From Nocardioides zhouii (lineage in GTDB: Bacteria > Actinomycetota > Actinomycetes > Propionibacteriales > Nocardioidaceae): a DNA stretch of 64,000 nucleotides. Made by a program: the position numbers and the translations under genes. Positions 8,334 to 16,020 of the stretch are shown here, one piece after another (position 1 is the stretch's first letter; every line of letters begins with the position of its first letter). Location: positions 186,001 through 250,000 of the forward strand of contig NZ_SDWV01000003.1 of NCBI RefSeq assembly GCF_004137345.1, read 5' to 3'. The notes beneath the pieces were generated by a model. That model did not search any database. It was not told the DNA's origin and saw only the letters and a list, made by a program, of their open reading frames with translations.

Positions 8334-8984
8334 ATGAGAATCACCATCGTCGGCGGCCACGGCAAGATCGCACTCCTCCTGGCTCCCCTGCTGGTCGAGG
8401 CGGGCCACGAGGTCACGTCGGTCGTCCGCAACCCCGACCACGCCGCCGACGTGGAGGAGACGGGTGCCACCGCGCTCGTCTCGTCCGTCGAGGACGCCGA
8501 CACCGACGCCCTCACCGAGCTGCTGTCCGGCCAGGACGCGGTCGTGTGGTCCGCCGGCGCGGGCGGTGGTTCGCCCGAGCGTACGGACGCCGTCGACCGG
8601 GACGCCGCGATCCGCTCGATGGACGCCGCCGTCGCCGCCGGCGTGTCCCGCTACGTGATGGTCTCCTTCTCCGGCGCGAGCGCCGACCACCTCGTGCCCG
8701 AGGATGACCCGTTCCGCCGCTACCAGGACGCCAAGATCGCTGCCGACGAGCACCTGCGCAGCACCGAGCTGGACTGGACCGTCCTCGGCCCCGGCGCCCT
8801 CACCACGGACCCGTCCGACGGCCGCGTCAACCCCGACGCCTCCTCCCGCGACGGCGACGAGTCGCCGCGCGAGCTGGTCGCGCACGTGGCGGCTGCGGTC
8901 CTCGCCGACAACCGAGCGTCGCGCAAGACCCTCGTCTTCGGCGCCGGCGAGGTACCGATCGACGCATGGCTGGGCAACCTCTGA
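8334..8984 (+). CDS. NAD(P)-binding Rossmann protein (atypical SDR, NmrA/Ycf39-like)
   Basis: The 216-residue protein starts with the dinucleotide-binding strand-loop ITIVGGHGKIALLLAPLL (GGxGxxA type). It continues with VVWSAGAGGG, a serine-rich VSRYVMVSFSGAS strand, and the YQDAKIAADEHLRSTELDWT block typical of atypical short-chain reductases that sense or use NAD(P)H. No canonical YxxxK triad is needed in this group; YQDAK resembles it. The substrate is unknown. One base separates its stop codon from the next gene, indicating co-translation. Confidence 0.8.
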   Translation: MRITIVGGHGKIALLLAPLLVEAGHEVTSVVRNPDHAADVEETGATALVSSVEDADTDALTELLSGQDAVVWSAGAGGGSPERTDAVDRDAAIRSMDAAVAAGVSRYVMVSFSGASADHLVPEDDPFRRYQDAKIAADEHLRSTELDWTVLGPGALTTDPSDGRVNPDASSRDGDESPRELVAHVAAAVLADNRASRKTLVFGAGEVPIDAWLGNL

Positions 8985-8985
8985 G

Positions 8986-9324
8986 ATGACCGAGCGGCTC
9001 TTCGTCTACGGCACCCTCGCGCCCGGGCGGCCCAACGAGCACGTGCTTGCGCCACTGGGCGGCACGTGGGTACCGGCGGTCGTCCACGGCGAAGTGCTCG
9101 ACGTTGGCTGGGGAGCCGACCACGGCTACCCCGCCCTGGCCCTGCGACCGGACGGACCCGAGGTGTCCGGGCTCGTCCTCACCACTCCCGCGCTGGCCGA
9201 CCACTGGACGTCGCTGGACGAGTTCGAGGGACCGGGCTACGAGCGGGTCCTCGCCCCCGTGACGCTCGCGTCGGGCGAGGTGGTCGATGCCTGGCTGTAC
9301 GTCGACGCGGCTGGCTCGCCGTGA
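8986..9324 (+). CDS. gamma-glutamylcyclotransferase-like (AIG2/GGCT fold) protein
   Basis: This 112-residue protein opens with LFVYGTLAPG, the YGTL substrate-loop motif of the GGCT/AIG2 family. It has DEFEGPGYER with the conserved acidic residue near position 81. Family members cleave gamma-glutamyl-amine bonds or release 5-oxoproline; the substrate here cannot be given. The ATG lies one base after the stop of the Rossmann-protein gene. Confidence 0.8.
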   Translation: MTERLFVYGTLAPGRPNEHVLAPLGGTWVPAVVHGEVLDVGWGADHGYPALALRPDGPEVSGLVLTTPALADHWTSLDEFEGPGYERVLAPVTLASGEVVDAWLYVDAAGSP

Positions 9325-9350
9325 CCTCGCTCGCGGTCCTGGGCTACCCC

Positions 9351-9356
9351 TAGCCT
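9351..9356 (+). promoter_or_regulatory. -10 box (TAGCCT) for the 104-residue hypothetical
   Basis: TAGCCT, six bases (gtccgg), then the GTG at 9363. There is no room for a ribosome binding site, so a leaderless mRNA is likely. Confidence 0.45.
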
Positions 9357-9362
9357 GTCCGG

Positions 9363-9677
9363 GTGCCTGAGCCCACGCATCAGCTCGTCATCCAGTTCCC
9401 GCAGTCGGTCTTCCCTGCCTTCGACGACCTCGTGGACTACGAGGACGCTCTGATCGAGGTGCTTGGCGATGACCACGAGGTCGACGGGCACGACATCGGG
9501 TCTGGTGAGGTCAACTTCTTCATCTTCACGGCTGAGCCGGCGCGCGCGCTGAGCACGGTCCATGAAGCGTCGCTGCTCGCACACGCGGAGGTGCGCGTCG
9601 CTGCCAGGCCCGTGGGCGGCGAGCGCTACGAGGTGCTCTGGCCTGTCGGCGACGACCGTGAGTTCGACCTCGCGTAG
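9363..9677 (+). CDS. hypothetical protein, acidic, 104 residues
   Basis: I do not assign a function. The protein has no signal peptide or membrane segment and is rich in Asp and Glu. The block YEDALIEVLGDDHEVDGHDI followed by GSGEVNFFIFT looks like a compact alpha/beta domain seen in other actinobacterial hypotheticals, some beside immunity-type genes. It starts at GTG six bases after a -10-like box, and codon positions show the normal strong third-base GC bias, so it is likely real. Confidence 0.65.
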   Translation: MPEPTHQLVIQFPQSVFPAFDDLVDYEDALIEVLGDDHEVDGHDIGSGEVNFFIFTAEPARALSTVHEASLLAHAEVRVAARPVGGERYEVLWPVGDDREFDLA

Positions 9678-9785
9678 GACCTTCCATGGCCGTCCTCCTC
9701 CAACGGTGGGGCGCCGGTCAATCCCTGTCCACAGGCGGGTCCTGGAGGCAGGTCCACTGTCGGTGGGTCCTGATTGTGTAGTCAC

Positions 9786-11153
9786 ATGACAGCAGCCACC
9801 GCCTTCGGATCCGGGGTCACCGACCTCGAGGACCTGGCCGAGTCTGCGCTGCTGTCCGAGGCCACCGAGATCGAGTCGGTGCTGCGTGAGGGCGAGGTCC
9901 ACAAGCTCCAGATCGCCTACCAGTGGGCTGTCGCTCACCCGCCCGTCGATGCCTGCGAGACCGCCGACGGCCCCGTGCTCCCCTCTGTGCTCACCGAGCC
10001 GGAGACGCTGGGCGGCGCTGGCACGCCCGAGGTCGCGGCGTTCACGAGCGAGCCACTCGCCGTCGCGATGGGGTGCTCGCCGGCCTCTGCCTCGACGCTC
10101 CTTGCGGACACCCTCGACCTGCACCACCGCCTCCCCCTGCTGTGGGATCAGGCGCGGGCGCTGCTGGTGCCGGCCTGGAAGGCGCGCCGGGTCGCCTCCC
10201 GCACGCGAGGCCTGTCCCCCGATGCCGCACGCTGGGTCGACCGGCAGGTCGCCGGCCGCGTCTCCTCGCTCAGCGCACCGGCACTCGACCGACTCGTCGC
10301 CGAGGCGGCTGCCCGCTGCGACGGCGTCGAGCTCGCCGACCGCGAGCAGGCCGCCCGGTCGTCGTGGGACGTGGTGCTGTCCCATCCCGACCCCCATCGC
10401 GCCTCGGGCACCTCCGAGCTCCACGCCACGGGCGACACCCTCGACCTGACCCGGTTCCACGACGTGGTCTGCGCCGAGGCCGAGGCGCTGGGCGCGCTCG
10501 GCGACGCCGAGCCCCTCGGCGTACGCAAGGCCAAGGCGCTCGGCGTCATCGCCGACGCACAGGCACGACTCGACCTCACCTCGCTGCTGTCCACGCCCGA
10601 TCCGCAGGCGCACGAGCAGGCGCGTCGCGAGGCGATGAGCCGACGTGACGCGAAGGTCAGGCTCTACCTCCACGCCTCGCTCGCCGACGTGGTTGCCGGC
10701 ACGCCGGGAGCCAGCGGCAGCGTCGAGTCGCTCGGGCCGGCGACCCTCGACCTCATCCGGGAGTGGGTGGGCCGTTCGGGCGTGACCATCCAACCCGTCG
10801 TCCACGTCGCCGCCGACGACCGCTGGTCCGTCGACCGGCACGACCCGCCTCCCCGCATGGCGGAGGAGGTTCGTCTCCGCGACGAGACGTGCGTCTTCCC
10901 ATGGTGCGGTCGCGCGGCCCGCCAGTGCGACCTCGACCACCGCGACCCGTTCCTGGACCCCGGCGACGGCGGACCGCCGGGGCAGACGTCACCGGACTCG
11001 CTCGCGCCCCTCTGTCGGCGCCACCACCGGGCGAAGACCGCCGGGCGATGGAGCTACGAACGCACTGGCCCGGGGTCCTACCTCTGGACCGGACCCGCAG
11101 GACTCTCGGTCCTGGTCACCCCGCGCGGCACCGTGAGCATCCCGCGCACCTAG
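9786..11153 (+). CDS. DUF222 / HNH endonuclease (13E12 family)
   Basis: The 455-residue protein has an N-terminal helical DUF222 region. The HNH domain near residues 369-418 is CVFPWCG, then CDLDHRDPF, then SLAPLCRRHHRAKT. The paired CxxxxC and CxxxH positions bind structural zinc, and the DH and HH histidines form the ββα-metal active site. This family is abundant and often multicopy in Nocardioides and mycobacteria and behaves as a spreading gene family, sometimes with REP13E12 elements. The ATG was chosen over a TTG at 9774. A strong hairpin follows the stop. Confidence 0.88.
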   Translation: MTAATAFGSGVTDLEDLAESALLSEATEIESVLREGEVHKLQIAYQWAVAHPPVDACETADGPVLPSVLTEPETLGGAGTPEVAAFTSEPLAVAMGCSPASASTLLADTLDLHHRLPLLWDQARALLVPAWKARRVASRTRGLSPDAARWVDRQVAGRVSSLSAPALDRLVAEAAARCDGVELADREQAARSSWDVVLSHPDPHRASGTSELHATGDTLDLTRFHDVVCAEAEALGALGDAEPLGVRKAKALGVIADAQARLDLTSLLSTPDPQAHEQARREAMSRRDAKVRLYLHASLADVVAGTPGASGSVESLGPATLDLIREWVGRSGVTIQPVVHVAADDRWSVDRHDPPPRMAEEVRLRDETCVFPWCGRAARQCDLDHRDPFLDPGDGGPPGQTSPDSLAPLCRRHHRAKTAGRWSYERTGPGSYLWTGPAGLSVLVTPRGTVSIPRT

Positions 11154-11164
11154 TCACGGACGCC

Positions 11165-11203
11165 TGCTCCTCCCGCGATCACGTCCCGATCGTGGGAGGA
11201 GCA
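11165..11203 (+). terminator. hairpin terminator after the HNH gene
   Basis: The left arm 11165-11180 (tgctcctcccgcgatc) pairs with 11188-11203 (gatcgtgggaggagca) over 16 positions with a single G-U pair and a 7-base loop. It begins 11 bases after the HNH stop codon. No U-tract follows. Confidence 0.65.
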
Positions 11204-11228
11204 GACGCGCCCTGTACGGGCGTACGGC

Positions 11229-11253
11229 TCAGCCCGCCCGGAGACCGGGCTGA
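11229..11253 (-). terminator. short hairpin after the 115-residue hypothetical
   Basis: tcagcccg (11229-11236) pairs with cgggctga (11246-11253), giving an 8-base GC-rich stem with a 9-base loop, downstream of the minus-strand stop at 11277. It would serve the opposite direction from the larger hairpin next to it. Confidence 0.4.
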
Positions 11254-11276
11254 CCCGCCAGGGGCTCAGTGCCGCG

Positions 11277-11624
11277 TCAGCCGAGCTCGGACTGGAGCGG
11301 TCGCATGCTGTCGGCTGCCACGCGGAGGTCACGCCAATCCGTGACGGCGAGCCGTGCGGCTGACGCGAGTCCGGCGAGGCTCGCGTTGGCCAGCACCCAC
11401 ACGTCTTCCATCACGTGCGATGGCGGCGTGATGTCGCCGTGGCAGTCGTGCCAGGCGAGCTCCAGCAGCTCGAGGATGTCGAGTGCCGCGTCGGCCTCCG
11501 CGCCGAACTGGATCGAGGCGCGTCCGCGGGCGGCATCTCGACGCTCCCGCCGGCTGATACCGATCACGGACGGCGGCACCCGGCCCCCACTGCCGGCACC
11601 TGCCGCACCGTCCCGGACCATCAT
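11277..11624 (-). CDS. hypothetical protein, 115 residues, coupled to a small Cys-rich gene
   Basis: Unrecognised. The second half, from ALDILELLELAWHDCHGDI to LAVTDWRDLRVAAD, looks like an ordered helical domain; the N terminus is Gly/Ala-rich. The ATG at 11624 (or 11621) overlaps the stop of the upstream 62-residue gene, implying coupled translation. No membrane segment or signal is visible. A two-gene unit of this size can be a regulatory pair, but nothing here identifies one. Confidence 0.6.
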   Translation of the reverse strand: MMVRDGAAGAGSGGRVPPSVIGISRRERRDAARGRASIQFGAEADAALDILELLELAWHDCHGDITPPSHVMEDVWVLANASLAGLASAARLAVTDWRDLRVAADSMRPLQSELG

Positions 11625-11809
11625 CGCGCTGACCTTCGGGGCCGGACCGTGCTGATCGTGTGCAGGAGCGCGTCCCGTCGCGCTGCGCGGATCTCCCCCA
11701 ACTTCACCTCGCAGGCTCCACACCGGCAGCTCGCAGCGCAGCACCTCGCGTCGCGGACCTCCGCTTCCAGCTGGTCCGCATGCGCGCTCCTGCTCAGCAC
11801 GTGTCGCAT
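11621..11809 (-). CDS. small Cys-rich protein, 62 residues
   Basis: The ATG at 11809 is preceded by gggaggg at a good Shine-Dalgarno distance, which is unusual in a region where many genes look leaderless. The protein begins MRHVLSRSAHADQLEAEVRD and carries RCCAASCRCGACE, five cysteines in 11 residues that could bind zinc or form disulfides. Its stop overlaps the next start. Function unknown. Confidence 0.5.
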   Translation of the reverse strand: MRHVLSRSAHADQLEAEVRDARCCAASCRCGACEVKLGEIRAARRDALLHTISTVRPRRSAR

Positions 11810-11926
11810 GGTTCCCTCCCCGACCTCGCTCAGGATGCGAGGCCTGCGACCGAGTCTGGCGTCGCGGGCAGGCACTCCACATCAGCAGTCCTACGGATCT
11901 CTGGGTGGGTCGCGCGGGTACGGTCC

Positions 11927-11932
11927 TAGGCT
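11927..11932 (+). promoter_or_regulatory. -10 box (TAGGCT) for a GNAT gene
   Basis: TAGGCT, six bases (tcgaac), then the GTG at 11939, again a leaderless layout. Confidence 0.45.
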
Positions 11933-11938
11933 TCGAAC

Positions 11939-12475
11939 GTGCCCGTGACCGTCCGCCAAGCCCTCGAGTCCGATGCCGAGGGGCTTTCCCGGCTCGCCGC
12001 GCTCACCTTCCCGCTCGCTTGCACGCCGCAGACCTCGGCCGAGTTCCTGGCGACGCACATCGCCACCCGGCTCGATCCGGCGAGCTTCCGCCGCCACCTC
12101 GCCGACCCGGCCTGCGTCGTCTTGCTCGCCGAGGCGGACGACGGGACCGACCCGCTCGGCTACACGATGCTCATCGGTGGAGAACCCACGGATCCTGACG
12201 TCGCGCGCACGATCCGCTTCCGACCAACAGTCTCGCTCGAACGGTGCTACGTCCATCCCGACCACCACGGCACCGGGGTCGCCAGCCACCTGATGGCCGC
12301 CACGCTGGACGCGGCTCGGCAAACCGGGGCGCAGGGCATCTGGCTCGGAGTCAGCGAGGAGAACGCGCGGGCCAACGCGTTCTACGCACGCCACGGCTTC
12401 GAGCAGGTCGGCAAGAAGCGCTTCCACATCGGTGATGCGTGGGAGGACGACAACGTCCGCGAGCGCGCGCTGTAG
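11939..12475 (+). CDS. GNAT-family N-acetyltransferase
   Basis: This 178-residue GNAT has the acetyl-CoA-binding motif CYVHPDHHGTGVASHLMAAT followed by WLGVSEENARANAFYARHGF, the usual motif A and motif B. It resembles ribosomal-protein or polyamine acetyltransferases of the PaiA/RimI type. The substrate is unknown. It converges on the SGNH hydrolase gene with a 14-base gap. Confidence 0.85.
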   Translation: MPVTVRQALESDAEGLSRLAALTFPLACTPQTSAEFLATHIATRLDPASFRRHLADPACVVLLAEADDGTDPLGYTMLIGGEPTDPDVARTIRFRPTVSLERCYVHPDHHGTGVASHLMAATLDAARQTGAQGIWLGVSEENARANAFYARHGFEQVGKKRFHIGDAWEDDNVRERAL

Positions 12476-12489
12476 TCGACCCGAACGGT

Positions 12490-13011
12490 CTACGGAATGG
12501 CCCCGCACGCCGCCACGATGGCGGGCACCAGGACGCGATACCCGGCCCCGTTGAGGTGCACCCCATCGTCCGCGAAGGCCTTCGCGCCCAGCGGAGCGAG
12601 CAGGAGGTCCGTACGCACGACGCGACCGCCGACCTGTCCAGCCACCTCGATCACAGCCTCCCGATAGTCGTCGATCACCGCGTTGGTGCGATCGCGTGCC
12701 CCGGCCAGACGTGCTTCGACCACCCCGGGCGGGGCGACAAACACCCAGCCGCGCGGCGCGTGGGACGCCGCGAGCATCGACAGGGTCTGCGCAAACTCGG
12801 GCATCGGGACGTGCTTCCACGGGGCGGCGTCGTTCGTGCCCACCGACAGGACCACGACGTCCGACTCCCGTACGCCGACCGCGGCCGCCTGCCCCATCAG
12901 GTCGCGCGAGGACGCGCCGCCCTCGGCTGCGTTGCGGACCTCACCGGGGAAGCTGTCGAGCTCGCGGCGCAGCCTGGCCAGGTGGCTGTCGCCCAGGAGG
13001 ACCGTACGCAC
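12490..13011 (-). CDS. SGNH/GDSL-type hydrolase
   Basis: The 173-residue protein has all family blocks: block I GDSHLARL with the nucleophile Ser9, a Gly near EGGASSRDL, block III SVGTNDAA with the oxyanion Asn, and block V FADDGVHLNGAGY with the catalytic Asp and His. There is no signal peptide, so it probably acts in the cytoplasm as an esterase or acylhydrolase. The GTG at 13011 lies two bases past the PhzF stop codon; a TTG at 13017 would overlap that gene. Confidence 0.85.
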   Translation of the reverse strand: MRTVLLGDSHLARLRRELDSFPGEVRNAAEGGASSRDLMGQAAAVGVRESDVVVLSVGTNDAAPWKHVPMPEFAQTLSMLAASHAPRGWVFVAPPGVVEARLAGARDRTNAVIDDYREAVIEVAGQVGGRVVRTDLLLAPLGAKAFADDGVHLNGAGYRVLVPAIVAACGAIP

Positions 13012-13013
13012 GG

Positions 13014-13865
13014 TCAAAGATCGACCTCGCCGACGATCCGGGTCACCGCATCGCCCGACACCCACACCCTGTCGCCGTCCGCTTCCAAGCGGACGCGTCC
13101 CTCCCGGCCGATGACGCTGCCCTGCCGGGACGTGTACGCCGCCGGCAGGGCGCCGGTGCCGATCAGCCACTGCGCGAGGCCGGCGTTGGCCGACCCGGTG
13201 ACGGGGTCCTCGCCGAAATCGCGACCATCGGCGTAGAACGCCCGCACCTCGACGTCGGCGCCGAGCTCGCTGGCCGACGCGTCGTCCCAGCGGCCGAGGA
13301 TCGTGACCTTGAGGTCGGTGAAGGCGGCGATGTCAGGCACCACCTCGAGCACGGCTCGCGCCGAACCGAGGTCGGCGCCGACCCAGCCGGGACCGTTGTC
13401 GATCCACGCCATGTCCTCCACCGAGGCGTCGTCGATGCCGAGCGCACGAACGATGCGCGCCCGCAGATCCGCCACGACGGGCCCGGACCGACGGAGCGGT
13501 GGTGCGGCGAAGCCGAGCCGCGGCGAGCGGCGTACGTCGACGAGGCCAGCACCGCACTCCTGGACGATCACGTCGCCGCGGGGCACTCCCCCAGCCTCGA
13601 GCCACGCGTGGGCGCTGCCGATGGTGGGGTGCCCGGCGAACGGGAGCTCGCCGCCGGTCGTCCAGATCCGAACGCGGTAGTCAGCGCCCGGGCCCGTCGG
13701 TGCGCAGAGGAACGTGGTCTCGGACAGGTTGGTCCACCGCGCGAACCGCGCCATCTGCTCATCGGTCACGCCGTCGGCGTCGTGGACCACTGCGAGCGGG
13801 TTGCCGAGCCACGGCTCGGCGCTGAAGACATCGACCTGGCGGAAGGGCAGCACCCGTCGATCCAA
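13014..13865 (-). CDS. PhzF-family isomerase-like protein
   Basis: The roughly 280-residue protein has the PhzF diaminopimelate-epimerase-like fold. FRQVDVFSAEPWLGNPLAVV starts the first half, NLSETTFL carries the conserved acid (Glu49 from the TTG start), GELPFAGHPT is the loop between halves, and DPVTGSANAGLAQWL lies in the second half. No phenazine genes are nearby, so a role in some other isomerization is likely. The start is either TTG at 13865, directly after the previous stop, or GTG at 13853, which matches the family's shorter N terminus. Confidence 0.85.
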   Translation of the reverse strand: MDRRVLPFRQVDVFSAEPWLGNPLAVVHDADGVTDEQMARFARWTNLSETTFLCAPTGPGADYRVRIWTTGGELPFAGHPTIGSAHAWLEAGGVPRGDVIVQECGAGLVDVRRSPRLGFAAPPLRRSGPVVADLRARIVRALGIDDASVEDMAWIDNGPGWVGADLGSARAVLEVVPDIAAFTDLKVTILGRWDDASASELGADVEVRAFYADGRDFGEDPVTGSANAGLAQWLIGTGALPAAYTSRQGSVIGREGRVRLEADGDRVWVSGDAVTRIVGEVDL

Positions 13866-14144
13866 TCAGGTGTGGGCGGCCCATCGACGCGAGGCCTCGT
13901 CGGCCGCCGCCGAGATCAGCGCGGTGATCTCGGGACGGTCGGGCACCGGGAACGAGACGTACGCCCCGCGGCCGCCCGCGACCGGCCGTCCGTAGGCCTT
14001 GGCGGCCAGCGAGCCGTCGGGCAGCATCCGGATCGTCAGCGACTGGAGCTCGAACTCCTCGTCGCGTCGCGTGTCGCGCCACCGCAGGTCCTCGGGGATG
14101 GCCACGTTGATCGCCAGCGCGCTGAGCTCCACCCGTTCGTCCAT
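13866..14144 (-). CDS. hypothetical protein, 92 residues
   Basis: Not recognised. It is a soluble alpha/beta-looking protein with alternating strands (VELSALAINVAIPEDLRW, FELQSLTIRMLPDGSLAAKA) and a final helix. The stop touches the possible TTG start of the PhzF gene. Codon use is like that of its neighbours. Confidence 0.55.
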   Translation of the reverse strand: MDERVELSALAINVAIPEDLRWRDTRRDEEFELQSLTIRMLPDGSLAAKAYGRPVAGGRGAYVSFPVPDRPEITALISAAADEASRRWAAHT

Positions 14145-14169
14145 GCGCCAAAGGCTCGCACGGATCGGC

Positions 14170-14736
14170 TCAGGCGAGGGTCTGGACGTCGCCCACGAGC
14201 CCCACGAACGCCAGCACCGACAGCGCCGCGAAGAACGCCCGCAGGGTCCACGCGACCGCGGGGGCGCGGACGGCCAGGTCCTCGCCCGGCGGCGTGCCTC
14301 CGAGGCGCACCATCGCGAGGTGCATGAGCGGCCCGTAGGTCGCGGGCACGAGCACGAAGAGGCCGACGGTGAGCCACACCGGGCCGAGGAGGGTGAAGTC
14401 GACGCCCTCGGGGTGCACGATCAGGCTCGCCACGACCACGCCCGGCGGGATGCTGAGGCAGAACCAGCGGAACCAGCCCGGGCCGAACAGCAGCGGCCTG
14501 GCCACGAGGTACACCAGCCAGCCGGCGACGCCGACGAAGAGGCCCAGGACGGCGAGGTTCATCGACCCGTCGAAGGTCACCACGCCCATCTCGAAGCCGT
14601 CGTCACTCGTGCGCCCGGCGGCCTGCGGGTTGCGGCTGGCGAGCAGTGACATGGCGATCCGTGAGAGTCCGCCGACGCAGACGACGCCGGTCGCCAGCGC
14701 CACCGCGAGTGCCGTCAGCACGTAGCGCACGCGCAT
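14170..14736 (-). CDS. membrane protein, four to five helices, unknown function
   Basis: The 188-residue protein begins MRVRYVLTALAVALATGVVC, a first helix or uncleaved signal, followed by hydrophobic segments around residues 58-80, 88-108, 115-140 and 165-185. The ATG has a good ribosome binding site (ggaggcgg). No family motif is seen. Confidence 0.6.
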   Translation of the reverse strand: MRVRYVLTALAVALATGVVCVGGLSRIAMSLLASRNPQAAGRTSDDGFEMGVVTFDGSMNLAVLGLFVGVAGWLVYLVARPLLFGPGWFRWFCLSIPPGVVVASLIVHPEGVDFTLLGPVWLTVGLFVLVPATYGPLMHLAMVRLGGTPPGEDLAVRAPAVAWTLRAFFAALSVLAFVGLVGDVQTLA

Positions 14737-14800
14737 GGGGACCGCCTCCCTCCCCGCTCGCACATTGTCGCGCTCGCCGAGTGCCTGGCGGAAGGGAGGT

Positions 14801-15232
14801 CTAGCCGGGTCCGGCGAGGAACTCCAGCGCGCGACGGTAGCCGTCGACTCCCTCACCCGCGATCGTGAGCGCTGCGTGCGGCTCGACGACGGAGGTGTGC
14901 CGGAACTCCTCCGGGCGCTGCTTCGGGTCGGAAATGTGCACCTCGACGAGCGGCGCGGAGAGCTGGGCGCAGGCGTCCCAGAGGGCCAGCGAGTAGTGCG
15001 TCCAGGCGCCGGCGTTGAGGACGACCCGGACCCCGTCGTCGGCGGCGGTGTTGAGCCAGTCGAGCAGCTCGCCCTCGTGGTTGGTCTGGCGCACCTCGAC
15101 CTCGAGGTCGAGACCGCTGCCCCACTCGACGCACTGGTGCGCGAGCTCGGCGTGCGTGGTGGAGCCGTAGATCTCCGGCTGGCGGCGACCGAGGCGGCCC
15201 AGGTTGGGTCCGTTGAGCACCAAGACCTTCAT
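14801..15232 (-). CDS. aroQ: type II 3-dehydroquinate dehydratase
   Basis: The enzyme (143 residues, normal for type II) converts 3-dehydroquinate to 3-dehydroshikimate. VLVLNGPNLGRLG opens the flavodoxin-like fold, QPEIYG carries the catalytic tyrosine (residue 22), NAGAWTHYSLAL is the substrate loop and EVHISD holds the catalytic histidine near 101. Its ATG overlaps the stop of the DUF402 gene (TGATG). It is the last gene of the aro chain. Confidence 0.95.
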   Translation of the reverse strand: MKVLVLNGPNLGRLGRRQPEIYGSTTHAELAHQCVEWGSGLDLEVEVRQTNHEGELLDWLNTAADDGVRVVLNAGAWTHYSLALWDACAQLSAPLVEVHISDPKQRPEEFRHTSVVEPHAALTIAGEGVDGYRRALEFLAGPG

Positions 15233-16020
15233 CACGGCAGCGTAGTGCGCCGCGCCTCGGCCACCAGCGGAGTGTCCGGCAGCGGCGGCGTGGTCCATGC
15301 GGCGGGCGGGCGCCACGCCGTCCACTCGTCGTCGAGGGGCCAGTCGCGTCCCTCGACCAGCTCGGCGCGGGCCCACTCGCCGATCGCGCGCACCTCGGCG
15401 GCCTGCTCGGGCAGGTAGCGCCCCGCCTCCACGACGGCCTCGAGCTCATCGGCGTCCTTGAGCCACAGCACGCCCGACGGCTCGAGCCACAGGTCGAGGA
15501 TCAGGTCGCGGGTGTTGGTCTCGTCGCCGTGCCGTCGGTGCGGCAGCTCGAGATTCACGTAGTGGCCGGCCAGCGATCCGTCGTCCTCCCGGAAGACCCA
15601 CACCGACCACGGCCGGTCGGTGGGCGCGATGCGGAGGATGCCGCCGCCCCGCCAGGTGCCGAGCGCGGGCACCCGGTCGCCCAGGAAGCGCTCGGCGAGT
15701 GGCTTGTCCCGCAGTGCCACGCCGTCCCCGGGCGCCGTGGACAGCAGCTCGGTGTCGTCGGCCAGCCACGCCACCAGCCCGCGCTCGTCGTCACGGACCA
15801 CGCGCATCGGGTCGCACCTGGTCGCGTAGCGCCACTGGACGACGTCCCCCACGGCGAGGAACGGTCCGGCACCTGCCGGGCACCACGGGCCGGCGCCCTC
15901 GGCCACCTGCAGCGGCGACAGGACCTCGAGGTCGACGGGACGAGGGGATGCAGCGCCGGAGAGGCGCTGCATGGTGCCTCCGGACTCGGAGACGTGGACG
16001 TCGGGATCCGGTTCGCTCAC
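15232..16020 (-). CDS. DUF402 (FomD-like) protein inside the aro operon
   Basis: The 262-residue protein carries the DUF402 core. Landmarks are VQWRYATRCDPMRVVRDDER, then WSVWVFREDDGSLAGHYVNL, then LILDLWLEPSGVLWLKDADE, whose acidic residues form the metal site in FomD-like phosphohydrolases. The activity here is unknown. The GTG start lies in a GTGA overlap with aroB and its stop overlaps aroQ. An ATG at 15972 is a shorter alternative that would lose the coupling. Confidence 0.75.
   Translation of the reverse strand: MSEPDPDVHVSESGGTMQRLSGAASPRPVDLEVLSPLQVAEGAGPWCPAGAGPFLAVGDVVQWRYATRCDPMRVVRDDERGLVAWLADDTELLSTAPGDGVALRDKPLAERFLGDRVPALGTWRGGGILRIAPTDRPWSVWVFREDDGSLAGHYVNLELPHRRHGDETNTRDLILDLWLEPSGVLWLKDADELEAVVEAGRYLPEQAAEVRAIGEWARAELVEGRDWPLDDEWTAWRPPAAWTTPPLPDTPLVAEARRTTLP

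Noticed and set aside
9237..10940. A long minus-strand frame over the HNH gene
   Set aside because: The plus strand has a full DUF222-HNH protein with zinc and catalytic residues.
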